NCBI RefSeq assembly: GCF_000708715.2
Contig: NZ_JENB01000032.1
Coordinates: 1-64,000, forward strand
Length of the DNA stretch: 64,000 nucleotides
Source of the DNA: Pseudomonas putida W15Oct28
Lineage (GTDB): Bacteria; Pseudomonadota; Gammaproteobacteria; Pseudomonadales; Pseudomonadaceae
Direction: 5' to 3'
A program made the position numbers and the translations under genes. The notes under the pieces are model-generated. The model was not told the origin of the DNA and made no database searches. It saw only the letters and a list, made by a program, of their open reading frames with translations. How positions within the stretch are numbered: the stretch's first letter is position 1; each line of letters starts with the position of its first letter. Below are positions 7,528 to 18,844 of the stretch, in pieces.

Positions 7528-8846
7528 GCCTGCGGGTACGCCTGAGCCTGATCCTGGGCAGCGCCTTCGTGATCATCTGGGCGCTGGCCGCGGCATGGAT
7601 GCTGCGTGACCTGCGCCAGCAGATGATGTTCTCCCTCGACCAGCGCCTGGTGGCATCGGCGCGCATGGTCGCCGGGCTGATCGACCAGTTGCCGCAACCG
7701 CTCACCGCCAAGGGCGGGGAGGCGCACTTTTCTGCCGACCAGTTCAGTGTGCCGGACGGCATGGCCTGCCAGGTCAGTTCGCTGCGGGGCGAGATCCTCG
7801 CCAGCAACCACAAGCACGATGGCGCCATGGACGACGAGCGCAGCGGCTTCCGTGACCAGACCATCGACGATGCACTGTGGCGCACCTTCACGTACAACCA
7901 CGGGGATGTGCGCATCACCACTGCCGACCGGCACATGGAGCGTGAGGCGCTGAACCAGTCGATTCTGCTGGCCGCTTCGGCACCCGTGCTGATGGCTCTG
8001 CTCGGTAGCCTGGGGCTTTTGTGGATCGGCCTGGGCAAGGGCCTGGAACCCCTCAACCGCATGCGCGACGCGTTGCGCCGACGGCGAGCGGACAGTGTCG
8101 AGCCGTTGCAGGTGGCAGGCATGCCCAGCGAGTTGCAGCCCTTGCTGGAAACCCAGAACCAGCTGTTCCTGCGTATCGCCCAGACCATCGAGCGCGAGCG
8201 GCGCCTGACCGACGATGCCGCCCATGAACTGCGCAGCCCGCTGACCGCGATCAAGACCCACCTGCAGGTGGCACGCATGACCGATGGCGCGGTGCGCGAG
8301 CAGGCGCTGGAGCACGCCGAGCAGGGCACCGACCGCATGCACCGCACGCTGGAGCAGTTGCTGATGCTGGCGCGGGTAGAGGGCAGCCTGTCGTTCGAGG
8401 ATGGCGTGCAGTGCAGTGCCGAGCAGGTGGCCCGCCAGGCAGTGCAGGACGCCGGCGGGGGTGATAACCGTCGTATCGTGCTGCGTTTGCCTGAAGCAGC
8501 CACGCAGATCTACCTGGGCATGCCCGCACCGCTGGCAGTGGCCGCGCTGCGCAACCTGCTGGACAACGCCCTGCGCCATGGCGGCAATGAGGCGGTGGAG
8601 CTGGAAGTGCAGATGGCTGACGGGCAGGTGGGCTTCATGGTGCGCGACCACGGGCCTGGGATTGCCGAAGCGGACCTGGAGCACCTGACCGAGCGCTTCT
8701 GGCGCAATGGGCAGAGTGGGGGCTGCGGCTTGGGGTTGGCGATTGTCCAGGCGATCGTGCAACGTTGTGCCGGTAGCCTGCGCTTCGACAGCCGTAGCGA
8801 TGGCTTGAGGGTGCTCCTGCAAGTACCGGCGCGCTCCGGGCATTGA
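7524..8846 (+). CDS. Sensor histidine kinase paired with the upstream regulator
   Basis: This 440-residue membrane kinase has an N-terminal membrane helix (about 5-27), a periplasmic sensing part (about 28-150) and a second helix (about 153-175, rich in Leu/Ala). The dimerisation/phosphotransfer helix follows with His234 in DDAAHELRSPL. The C-terminal ATPase domain shows an N box (NLLDNALRHG), the DHGPGI box and GCGLGLAI. The architecture is that of QseC/PmrB/TctE-like kinases. The gene shares a four-base ATGA overlap with the regulator, so the two are co-translated. A REPIN-like hairpin follows the stop. Confidence 0.9.
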   Translation: MSLRVRLSLILGSAFVIIWALAAAWMLRDLRQQMMFSLDQRLVASARMVAGLIDQLPQPLTAKGGEAHFSADQFSVPDGMACQVSSLRGEILASNHKHDGAMDDERSGFRDQTIDDALWRTFTYNHGDVRITTADRHMEREALNQSILLAASAPVLMALLGSLGLLWIGLGKGLEPLNRMRDALRRRRADSVEPLQVAGMPSELQPLLETQNQLFLRIAQTIERERRLTDDAAHELRSPLTAIKTHLQVARMTDGAVREQALEHAEQGTDRMHRTLEQLLMLARVEGSLSFEDGVQCSAEQVARQAVQDAGGGDNRRIVLRLPEAATQIYLGMPAPLAVAALRNLLDNALRHGGNEAVELEVQMADGQVGFMVRDHGPGIAEADLEHLTERFWRNGQSGGCGLGLAIVQAIVQRCAGSLRFDSRSDGLRVLLQVPARSGH

Positions 8847-8855
8847 TCTTTCCTG

Positions 8856-8960
8856 CCTGCACCGGCCCTTTCGCGGGCACGCCCGCTCCCACAGGGATCA
8901 CACCTCAGGCCTATGCAGTACCTGTGGGAGCGGGCATGCCCGCGAAAGGGCCCGTGCAGG
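8856..8960. repeat. Small REPIN: two 40-base inverted arms
   Basis: Arms 8856-8895 and 8921-8960 are inverted repeats of each other with two mismatches over 40 bases. They contain the Pseudomonas core 'GTGGGAGCGGGC' next to 'GCCCGCGAAAGG', separated by a 25-base loop. The element lies between the kinase gene and the pvdH promoter. It could also stop transcription coming from the two-component operon. Confidence 0.85.
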
Positions 8961-8983
8961 CTACGTAAAATTCAGTAACAACC

Positions 8984-9009
8984 GCTAAATCCTCCCGGCA
9001 CTCAAGCGT
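8984..9009 (+). promoter_or_regulatory. Iron-starvation box (PvdS promoter) of the pvdH operon
   Basis: GCTAAATCC (8984-8992) followed by CGT (9007-9009) gives TAAAT-N16-CGT, the published consensus of promoters read by the extracytoplasmic sigma factor PvdS/PfrI. It ends 46 bases before the pvdH start. PvdS itself is not encoded in this window. Confidence 0.85.
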
Positions 9010-9055
9010 TTTCCAAGCGATAACTGCCCATTCGCTTGTTTGCGAGGATTTACCC

Positions 9056-10450
9056 ATGTCCACCGCTTCCAGCCTTGCCCAGGTTGCACCGGCCAACGCG
9101 TCGCAACCCTTGTACGAATTCACCGAATCACCCCTGCTGCAACGCCAGCAACAGCAAGAGTCCAACGCCCGCAGCTACCCGCGGCGCATTCCGCTGGCGC
9201 TCAAGCGCGCCCGTGGCATCTACGTGGAGGATGTCGAAGGCCGTCAGTTCATCGATTGCCTGGCCGGCGCCGGCACCCTGGCCCTGGGCCATAATCACCC
9301 CGTGGTGATCGAGGCGATCCAGCAGGTGCTGGCTGACGAGCTGCCGCTGCATACACTCGACCTGACGACCCCGGTCAAGGACCGTTTCGTTCAGGACCTG
9401 TTCGGCGTATTGCCAGAGGCACTGCGCCGCGAGGCCAAGGTGCAGTTCTGCGGCCCGACCGGCACCGATGCAGTGGAGGCGGCGCTCAAACTGGTGCGTG
9501 GCGCTACCGGGCGCAGCACTGTGCTGGCGTTCCATGGCGCCTACCATGGCATGAGCCAGGGCGCCTTGAGCCTGATGGGTAGCCTTGGTCCCAAGCAGCC
9601 GTTGGGTGCATTGCTGAGCAGCGGCGTACAGTTCATGCCGTACCCGTATGATTACCGCTGCCCATTCGGCCTTGGTGGCGAAGCTGGGGTGAAGGCCAAC
9701 CTGCATTACCTTGAAAACCTGCTGCTCGATCCGGAAAGCGGTGTACCGCTGCCGGCGGCGGTGATATTGGAAGTGGTGCAAGGCGAGGGTGGGGTAATCC
9801 CGGCCGATATCGAATGGCTCAAGGGCGTGCGCCGTATTACCGAGCAGGCCGGCGTCGCGCTGATCATCGACGAGATTCAGAGCGGCTTCGCCCGCACCGG
9901 GCGCATGTTCGCCTTCGAACATGCCGGCATCGTGCCCGATGTGGTGACCTTGTCCAAAGCCATCGGCGGCAGCCTGCCCTTGGCAGTGGTGGTCTACCGC
10001 GACTGGCTGGACACCTGGAAACCGGGTACCCATGCCGGCACTTTCCGTGGCAACCAGATGGCCATGGCGGCGGGTTCTGCCGTGTTGCGCTTCCTCAAGG
10101 GCCACGACATCCCGGCCCACGCCACTGCCATGGGCGAGCGCCTGTCCGCTCATCTCAAGCACCTGGCCCGGGACTATCCGCAACTGGGCGATGTGCGCGG
10201 CCGTGGCCTGATGCAGGGTGTGGAGATCATCGACCCCGCTGCAGCCACCGACGCCCTCGGCCATCCGGTCGCCGACGGCGCCCTGGCTTCGCGAATCCAG
10301 CGTGAATGCCTCAAGCGTGGGCTGATTCTCGAAGTGGGCGGCCGCCACGGTGCCGTGGTGCGCTTCCTGCCACCGCTGATCATCACCGCAGCGCAGGTCG
10401 ACGAAGTGATCGAACGCTTCTCCCGTGCCCTCGCTGCGGCGATCCAGTGA
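9056..10450 (+). CDS. pvdH: L-2,4-diaminobutyrate:2-oxoglutarate aminotransferase
   Basis: This 464-residue class-III PLP aminotransferase makes L-2,4-diaminobutyrate (Dab) from aspartate semialdehyde and glutamate. Dab becomes part of the pyoverdine chromophore after loading by PvdL. Visible features are a glycine-rich GPTGTDAVEAALKL segment, the PLP-contacting Asp in IIDEIQSGFARTG and the Schiff-base Lys301 in TLSKAIGG. Length and motifs match PvdH/Dat. The gene follows an iron-starvation box by 46 bases and heads a four-gene operon. Other class-III aminotransferases look similar, but the operon context settles the call. Confidence 0.93.
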   Translation: MSTASSLAQVAPANASQPLYEFTESPLLQRQQQQESNARSYPRRIPLALKRARGIYVEDVEGRQFIDCLAGAGTLALGHNHPVVIEAIQQVLADELPLHTLDLTTPVKDRFVQDLFGVLPEALRREAKVQFCGPTGTDAVEAALKLVRGATGRSTVLAFHGAYHGMSQGALSLMGSLGPKQPLGALLSSGVQFMPYPYDYRCPFGLGGEAGVKANLHYLENLLLDPESGVPLPAAVILEVVQGEGGVIPADIEWLKGVRRITEQAGVALIIDEIQSGFARTGRMFAFEHAGIVPDVVTLSKAIGGSLPLAVVVYRDWLDTWKPGTHAGTFRGNQMAMAAGSAVLRFLKGHDIPAHATAMGERLSAHLKHLARDYPQLGDVRGRGLMQGVEIIDPAAATDALGHPVADGALASRIQRECLKRGLILEVGGRHGAVVRFLPPLIITAAQVDEVIERFSRALAAAIQ

Positions 10451-10460
10451 GGGCGGGGCG

Positions 10461-11444
10461 ATGAGCGAAATACTGACCTTCGATATCAAGCCGCTGCTGC
10501 CGGCGCGCGGCACTTTGCCTTTGTTGGTCGAGGCGCCTGAGCCGGGCATGAACCTGCTCGAAACCTTCGATGAGCTACGTCCGTTGGTCGATACCCACCT
10601 GCGCAGCAGCGGCGGCATTCTGTTCCGCGGCTTCGACGTGGGCGGTGCCGAGGCGTTCCAGCAGTTCGCCGCAGCGTTCGGTGATCCGCTGCTCAACTAC
10701 GAGTTCGGCTCGACGCCACGCAGCAACGTGATCAAAGGCGTGTACACCTCCACCGAGTACCCGGCGCACCAGTCGATCCCGTTGCACAACGAGCAGGCCT
10801 ACACCCTCGAATGGCCTATGAAGATCTGGTTCTACAGCGTGATACCGGCCGAGACGGGCGGCGAGACGCCGATCGCCGACAGCCGCGAGATTTACCGCAG
10901 GATGCCCGCGCACATTCGCCAGCGTTTCATCGACAAAGGCCTGATGTACGTACGCAACTACGGCAACGGCCTGGATGTTGCCTGGGAGCAGGTGTTCAAC
11001 ACCGAGGACCGCGCGGTGGTCGAGGCCTACTGCAAGCCTCGGGCGATTCATTGTGAGTGGACCGACGATGGCGAACTGCGGACTCGCCAGACCTGCCAGG
11101 CGGTGGCCCGTCATCCGGTTACCGGCGACAACGTCTGGTTCAATCAGGCGCACTTGTTCCACGTGTCCAACCTGCCGCTGGACGTGCGTGAGAGCCTGCT
11201 GGAAGTGGTCGAGTACGAGGATTTGCCGCGCAACGTCTACTACGGCGATGGCACGCTTATCGAGGACTCGTTGCTTGAAGAGGTACGCGGTGTGCTCGAT
11301 GAATGCAGCATCAGCTTCGCCTGGTACAAGGACGATGTGCTGATGCTCGACAACATGCTCGCTGCCCATGCCCGCGCGCCGTTCACCGGCAAGCGCAAAG
11401 TGGTGGTGGCCATGGCCCAAGGCCACAGTGGCTGCGGGGCGTAG
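10461..11444 (+). CDS. SyrP-like, TauD-family Fe(II)/2-oxoglutarate hydroxylase (probable Asp beta-hydroxylase)
   Basis: The 327-residue protein belongs to the TauD/TfdA dioxygenase superfamily and resembles SyrP, which hydroxylates carrier-bound aspartate during syringomycin synthesis. The iron triad can be read as His109-x-Glu111 (LHNEQ) and His303. The arginines after His303 (HARAPFTGKR) include the usual 2-oxoglutarate ligand. The start at 10461 is ten bases after the pvdH stop. Two NRPS modules in the downstream genes have aspartate pockets, so the likely job is making beta-hydroxy-Asp, a bidentate iron ligand. Whether it serves one or both Asp modules is unknown. Hydroxylation of another residue, as in hydroxy-His pyoverdines, is a less likely alternative here. 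Confidence 0.82.
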   Translation: MSEILTFDIKPLLPARGTLPLLVEAPEPGMNLLETFDELRPLVDTHLRSSGGILFRGFDVGGAEAFQQFAAAFGDPLLNYEFGSTPRSNVIKGVYTSTEYPAHQSIPLHNEQAYTLEWPMKIWFYSVIPAETGGETPIADSREIYRRMPAHIRQRFIDKGLMYVRNYGNGLDVAWEQVFNTEDRAVVEAYCKPRAIHCEWTDDGELRTRQTCQAVARHPVTGDNVWFNQAHLFHVSNLPLDVRESLLEVVEYEDLPRNVYYGDGTLIEDSLLEEVRGVLDECSISFAWYKDDVLMLDNMLAAHARAPFTGKRKVVVAMAQGHSGCGA

Positions 11445-11521
11445 CAGTTTTTCCGGCGCGCCGTTCGTACTGCAGGTACACGGCGCTTGCCATTTCGAAC
11501 CTTCAGGCAAGGAGCAACACA

Positions 11522-11752
11522 ATGACCTCGGTATTCGACCGCGAAGACATCACGTTTCAGGTGGTGGTCAACCACGAAGAGCAATTCTCCATCTGGCCGG
11601 ACTACAAGGCAGTGCCCAGCGGCTGGCGCACTGTCGGCAAAAGTGGCCTGAAAAAGGAATGCCTGGCCTACATCGAGGAGGTCTGGACCGACATGCGCCC
11701 GCTGAGCCTGCGCAAGCACATGGAAGAGCAGGCCCGCAAGGCCGCGGTCTGA
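11522..11752 (+). CDS. MbtH-like protein
   Basis: This 76-residue MbtH-family protein binds NRPS adenylation domains and helps their folding and activity. The diagnostic pattern NHEEQFSIWPDYKAVPSGW is seen at about residues 18-36, and further conserved residues follow in CLAYIEEVWTDMRP. The ATG at 11522 follows the ribosome-binding site AAGGAG (11509-11514). A longer in-frame reading from 11303 only overlaps the hydroxylase gene. Family size (about 70 residues) fits. It lies 77 bases after the hydroxylase gene and is probably in the pvdH operon. Confidence 0.93.
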   Translation: MTSVFDREDITFQVVVNHEEQFSIWPDYKAVPSGWRTVGKSGLKKECLAYIEEVWTDMRPLSLRKHMEEQARKAAV

Positions 11753-11762
11753 GCGCACGTTC

Positions 11763-12335
11763 ATGACGAACCTGGAACTGTTTTGCCTGCCGTATTCCGG
11801 CACCAGCGCCACGGTCTACAACGGCTGGCGGCGCTCGCTGCCGGCCTGGTTGAGCGTCGTGCCCGTAGAGTTGCCCGCTGCGGGCGCGCGCCTTTGCGAG
11901 CCGTTGGTCTGCGACATGCAGGTCTTGGCCCGGCAACTTACCACCGAAATGTCGGCCAGGATCAACGGGCCTTACGCGCTGTTCGGTCACGGCCTGGGTG
12001 CCTTGCTGGCCTATGAGCTGGCAGTGGCCCTGCGCGAGGCGGGTGCACCGTGCCCAGCCGCACTGATCGCCTCCGGCACGGCGGCGCCCACCCGGTGCTA
12101 CGAGTCCGCGCCCGGCGCGCCGCTCGATTGCCCGCTGCATGTGCTGGGCGGCGTCGACGACAAGGCCACCCAGGAAGCACTGCTGGCCTGGCAATTGCAC
12201 ACGTCGGTCAGTTTCTCTCTGGACATGCTTGCGGGTGGGCATGGCTTCCTCCATGAGCATGAGCCGAAGGTGCTGCGCATTCTGCGCAGGCACCTGGAAG
12301 TCGACCTGCGCAGGCTGGCGCTCGCAGCCGCCTGA
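11763..12335 (+). CDS. Short type II thioesterase without the catalytic serine
   Basis: The 190-residue protein is recognisable as a type II (editing) thioesterase from FCLPYSGTSA, the nucleophile-elbow region and the C-terminal GGHGFLHEH with the catalytic His. The elbow reads GHGLG where the family has GHSxG. Residue 77 is Gly (GGC, 11991-11993), one transition away from an AGC Ser codon. The protein is also about 55-60 residues shorter than the usual roughly 245. The missing part appears to be the lid region between LIASG and the CPLHVLGG strand. As written it should not hydrolyse thioesters. It may be a decaying copy, with a functional PvdG-type enzyme elsewhere, a non-catalytic partner, or a product of sequence errors. 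It is the last gene before a strong terminator. Confidence 0.8.
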   Translation: MTNLELFCLPYSGTSATVYNGWRRSLPAWLSVVPVELPAAGARLCEPLVCDMQVLARQLTTEMSARINGPYALFGHGLGALLAYELAVALREAGAPCPAALIASGTAAPTRCYESAPGAPLDCPLHVLGGVDDKATQEALLAWQLHTSVSFSLDMLAGGHGFLHEHEPKVLRILRRHLEVDLRRLALAAA

Positions 12336-12373
12336 CGGAGGGAGCGACCATGGCTCGCTCCCTCCGTCATTTT
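12334..12373 (+). terminator. Rho-independent terminator of the pvdH operon
   Basis: GACGGAGGGAGCGA (12334-12347) and its exact reverse complement TCGCTCCCTCCGTC (12355-12368) form a perfect 14-bp stem with a 7-base loop, followed by ATTTT. The stem starts inside the stop codon of the thioesterase gene. It separates this operon from the NRPS operon, which has its own iron-starvation box. Confidence 0.9.
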
Positions 12374-12402
12374 CACACGGCCTGCCAGGCGCGTTTCAAT
12401 CC

Positions 12403-12428
12403 GCTAAATCACCCCCACTCCCGCTCGT
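12403..12428 (+). promoter_or_regulatory. Iron-starvation box (PvdS promoter) of the NRPS operon
   Basis: GCTAAATCA (12403-12411) and CGT (12426-12428) give TAAAT-N16-CGT, the same spacing as at pvdH. The start codon of the first NRPS gene is 60 bases downstream. A leader follows with AAGGA (12476-12480) as ribosome-binding site. Confidence 0.85.
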
Positions 12429-15405
12429 TCTTAACTAACACACGACCTGGCCCGGCGCCAGGCAACCGGCCAGTTAAGGACGTAGCAATGACGCCTCAAG
12501 ATGCACAACGACTCGCCCGCCGCTTCATCGAGCTGCCTGCCGCCAAGCGCCCGCTGTTCCTGGAAGCGCTGGCGCGGGAGAACGTCGATTTTTCCCTGTT
12601 CCCGATTCCGGCCGAGGTAAAGGTCGAAGCGCGCGATGGCCTGTCCTTCGCCCAGCAGCGGATGTGGTTCCTGTGGCGCCTGGACCCGGCCAGTGCGGCA
12701 TACCACCTGCCCATGGCAGTGCGCCTGGAAGGTGCGGTCGATGTGCTGGCGCTGCAGGCAGCGCTGGATGCGCTGGTGCAGCGCCATGAAAGCCTGCGTA
12801 CCGGTTTCGTCGAAGACGGCGACAGCGTACGCCAGGTGGTGCAGGCGGCGTGTCACGTCCCCCTCGCACAGATCGATTTGTCAGCCACAGGTCAATCGCT
12901 CGAGACCTTGGCCGAAGCCCAGGTGCGCGAGCCTTTCGACCTCGCTCGGCCACCGCTGCTGCGTGCCAGCCTGGTCAAACTCGCGGCCGACGAGCATGTG
13001 CTGCTGTTGACCCTGCACCACATCGTGGCCGACGGTTGGTCGATGAACGTGCTGGTCGAAGAAATGGTGCGCGGCTATGACGCCGCCTGCAGCGGCACGC
13101 CCCAGGCCCTGATACCGCTGCCGATCCAGTACCGCGACTACGGCCTGTGGCAGCGCAGTTGGCTGGAGGCTGGCGGCGCCGACACGCAACTGGCGTACTG
13201 GCGTGAGCGGTTGGGCGAGGAGTCGCTGCCGTTGAACCTGCCACTGGACCGACCTCGCCCGGCCACGCCCAGCTTCACGGGTGCCCGCGTGGAAGTGGTG
13301 GTGCAGGCGGACCTGGCCGGTCGCCTGCAGCGCCTGGCCCAGGAGCATCAGTGCACGCTGTTCATGGTTTTGCTGGCGGCCTACAAGTGCCTGCTGCAAC
13401 GTGAGGGCGGACAGCGACATGTACGCGTGGGCATTCCGGTAGCCAACCGGCAGCGCGCCGAGGTAGAGCCGCTGATCGGATGCTTCATCAACACCCAGGT
13501 ATTGCAGACCGATATCGATACGACAATCGACAGCACCGCACTGCTGGCGCGGGTCCGGGAAACCGCGCTGGGCGCCCAGGCCCATCAGGACCTGCCCTAC
13601 GAGCGACTGGTCGAAGCGCTGGCACCCCGCCACACAGGCGGTACGCCGGCGGGTTTGTTCGAGGTGCTGTTCAACCATCAGAGCCAGGTAGCCGACATTG
13701 CCGCGGTCGCTACCGCCAGCGGCTTGCGCCTGGTGCGTCAGGAGGCCGCGCGGATCAGTGCGCGGTTCGACCTGTCACTGGACACCCATGAGCGTGGTGG
13801 TGAGCTGTTCGCCCATTTCACCTACGCCAAGGACGTGTTCGATGCCGCCACGGTCGAGCGCCTGGGGCAGGACTGGTTGTCGATCCTGGACCAGATGACG
13901 GCAGGGCAGGGCAGGGCCATCGGCGATTGGGCCCTGCGCGAACACACCGAACGCGCGCCCGAGCGCGTGGCCGAAGGGTTGGCCGTGCATCGCCAGTTCG
14001 AGCGTGCGGCTGCCGGTGCCCCGCACACCCTCGCCGTCGTCGCCGGTGGCGAGCGAGTCGATTACCTCACGTTGAACCGCCGCGCCGATGCGCTGGCACT
14101 TGAGTTGCGACGTCAGGGTGCTTCAGCGGACACGCCGGTGGCGTTGGTGGCAGAGCGCTCGGTGAACATGCTCGTGGGGCTGCTGGCGATTCTCAAGGCA
14201 GGCGCGGCCTACCTGCCGCTGGAACCTGAGCAACCGGCAGACCGCCTGGCGCACATGCTGGAGGTTGCCCAGGTGCGCCTGCTGCTGGCGCCCCCGCACT
14301 GGCAAGCGCCGTTGCCGCCTGGCATTGCCCGCGTCGAGATCGGCCAAGCGTTGGCCGAGCATGCGTTCGAGGGGCCAGACGTGCACCCGGACCAACTGGC
14401 ATACGTGATTTTCACGTCCGGCACTACGGGGCGGCCCAAGGGCGTTGGCGTCTCTCACCGGGCCCTGGCGCATTATCTGGACGCCGTATGCGCACGGCTG
14501 CCGCTCGAAGGTGTCGAGCGCCTGGCCATGGTGTCGACGCCCGCAGCGGACCTGGGCCACACGATGCTGTTCGGCGCCTTGGCCAATGGCCGTACGCTGC
14601 ACCTGCTGAGCAAGGACCAAGTGCTCGACGCCCAGGCCTTCGCTGCGTACATGAGCGTCGAGCGTATCGATGCCCTGAAGATCGTTCCCTCGCACCTGCT
14701 GACACTGCTGTCGGCCAGCGAAGGCAACCAGGCACTGCCGGCGCGCTGCCTGGTCCTGGGCGGCGAAGCCTGCCCGCAAGCGCTGCTGGCGCAGATTGCC
14801 GAGCGTGCACCGGCCCTCGCGGTGGTCAACCACTATGGCCCGACGGAAACCACGGTCGGCGTGCTGACCCATTCATTGGCAGCCGGTGCAGCCGTCGCGC
14901 TGGGGCAGCCGCTGGGGCAGACTCGCGTGCGGGTGCTCGATGTCAGTCTTCAGCCCACCGCCCGGGGCGAGCTCTACGTGGCGGGCCCGAGCGTGGCCCG
15001 GGGTTACCAGGGGGCGGCGGCGCAGACTGCCGAGCGCTTTGTGCCCGACCCGTTCGACCCCCAGGGCGGCCGACTGTACCGCACGGGTGACTGGGTGCTG
15101 CGTGATGCCGTCGGTGACCTGCACTACCAAGGGCGCCAGGACGGTCAGGTAAAAATCCGTGGGCACCGGGTGGAGCTGGCCGAAGTCCAGGCCCGCCTGT
15201 GCGCCCTGCCGGGGGTTTCGACCGCGTTGGTGCGCGTACACCGCGATGGGTTGCTGGTGGCCTATGTCGTCGCGCCACAGGCTGACGAAGCGAGCCTGCG
15301 CAGCCGCCTGGCCGGCGAGTTGCCCGAGCCCATGCTTCCGAGCCACTGGATGCTGCTGGATCGCTTGCCGGTCACCGCCAATGGCAAGGTCGATGTCCAG
15401 GCGCA

Positions 15406-18843
<3,438 letters not shown>

Positions 18844-18844
18844 C

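Noticed and set aside
12350..12487. An N-terminal extension of NRPS 1 from ATG 12350
   Set aside because: This ATG lies in the loop of the upstream terminator, and the extension would cross the iron-starvation box. The conserved N-terminus starts at 12488 behind AAGGA.
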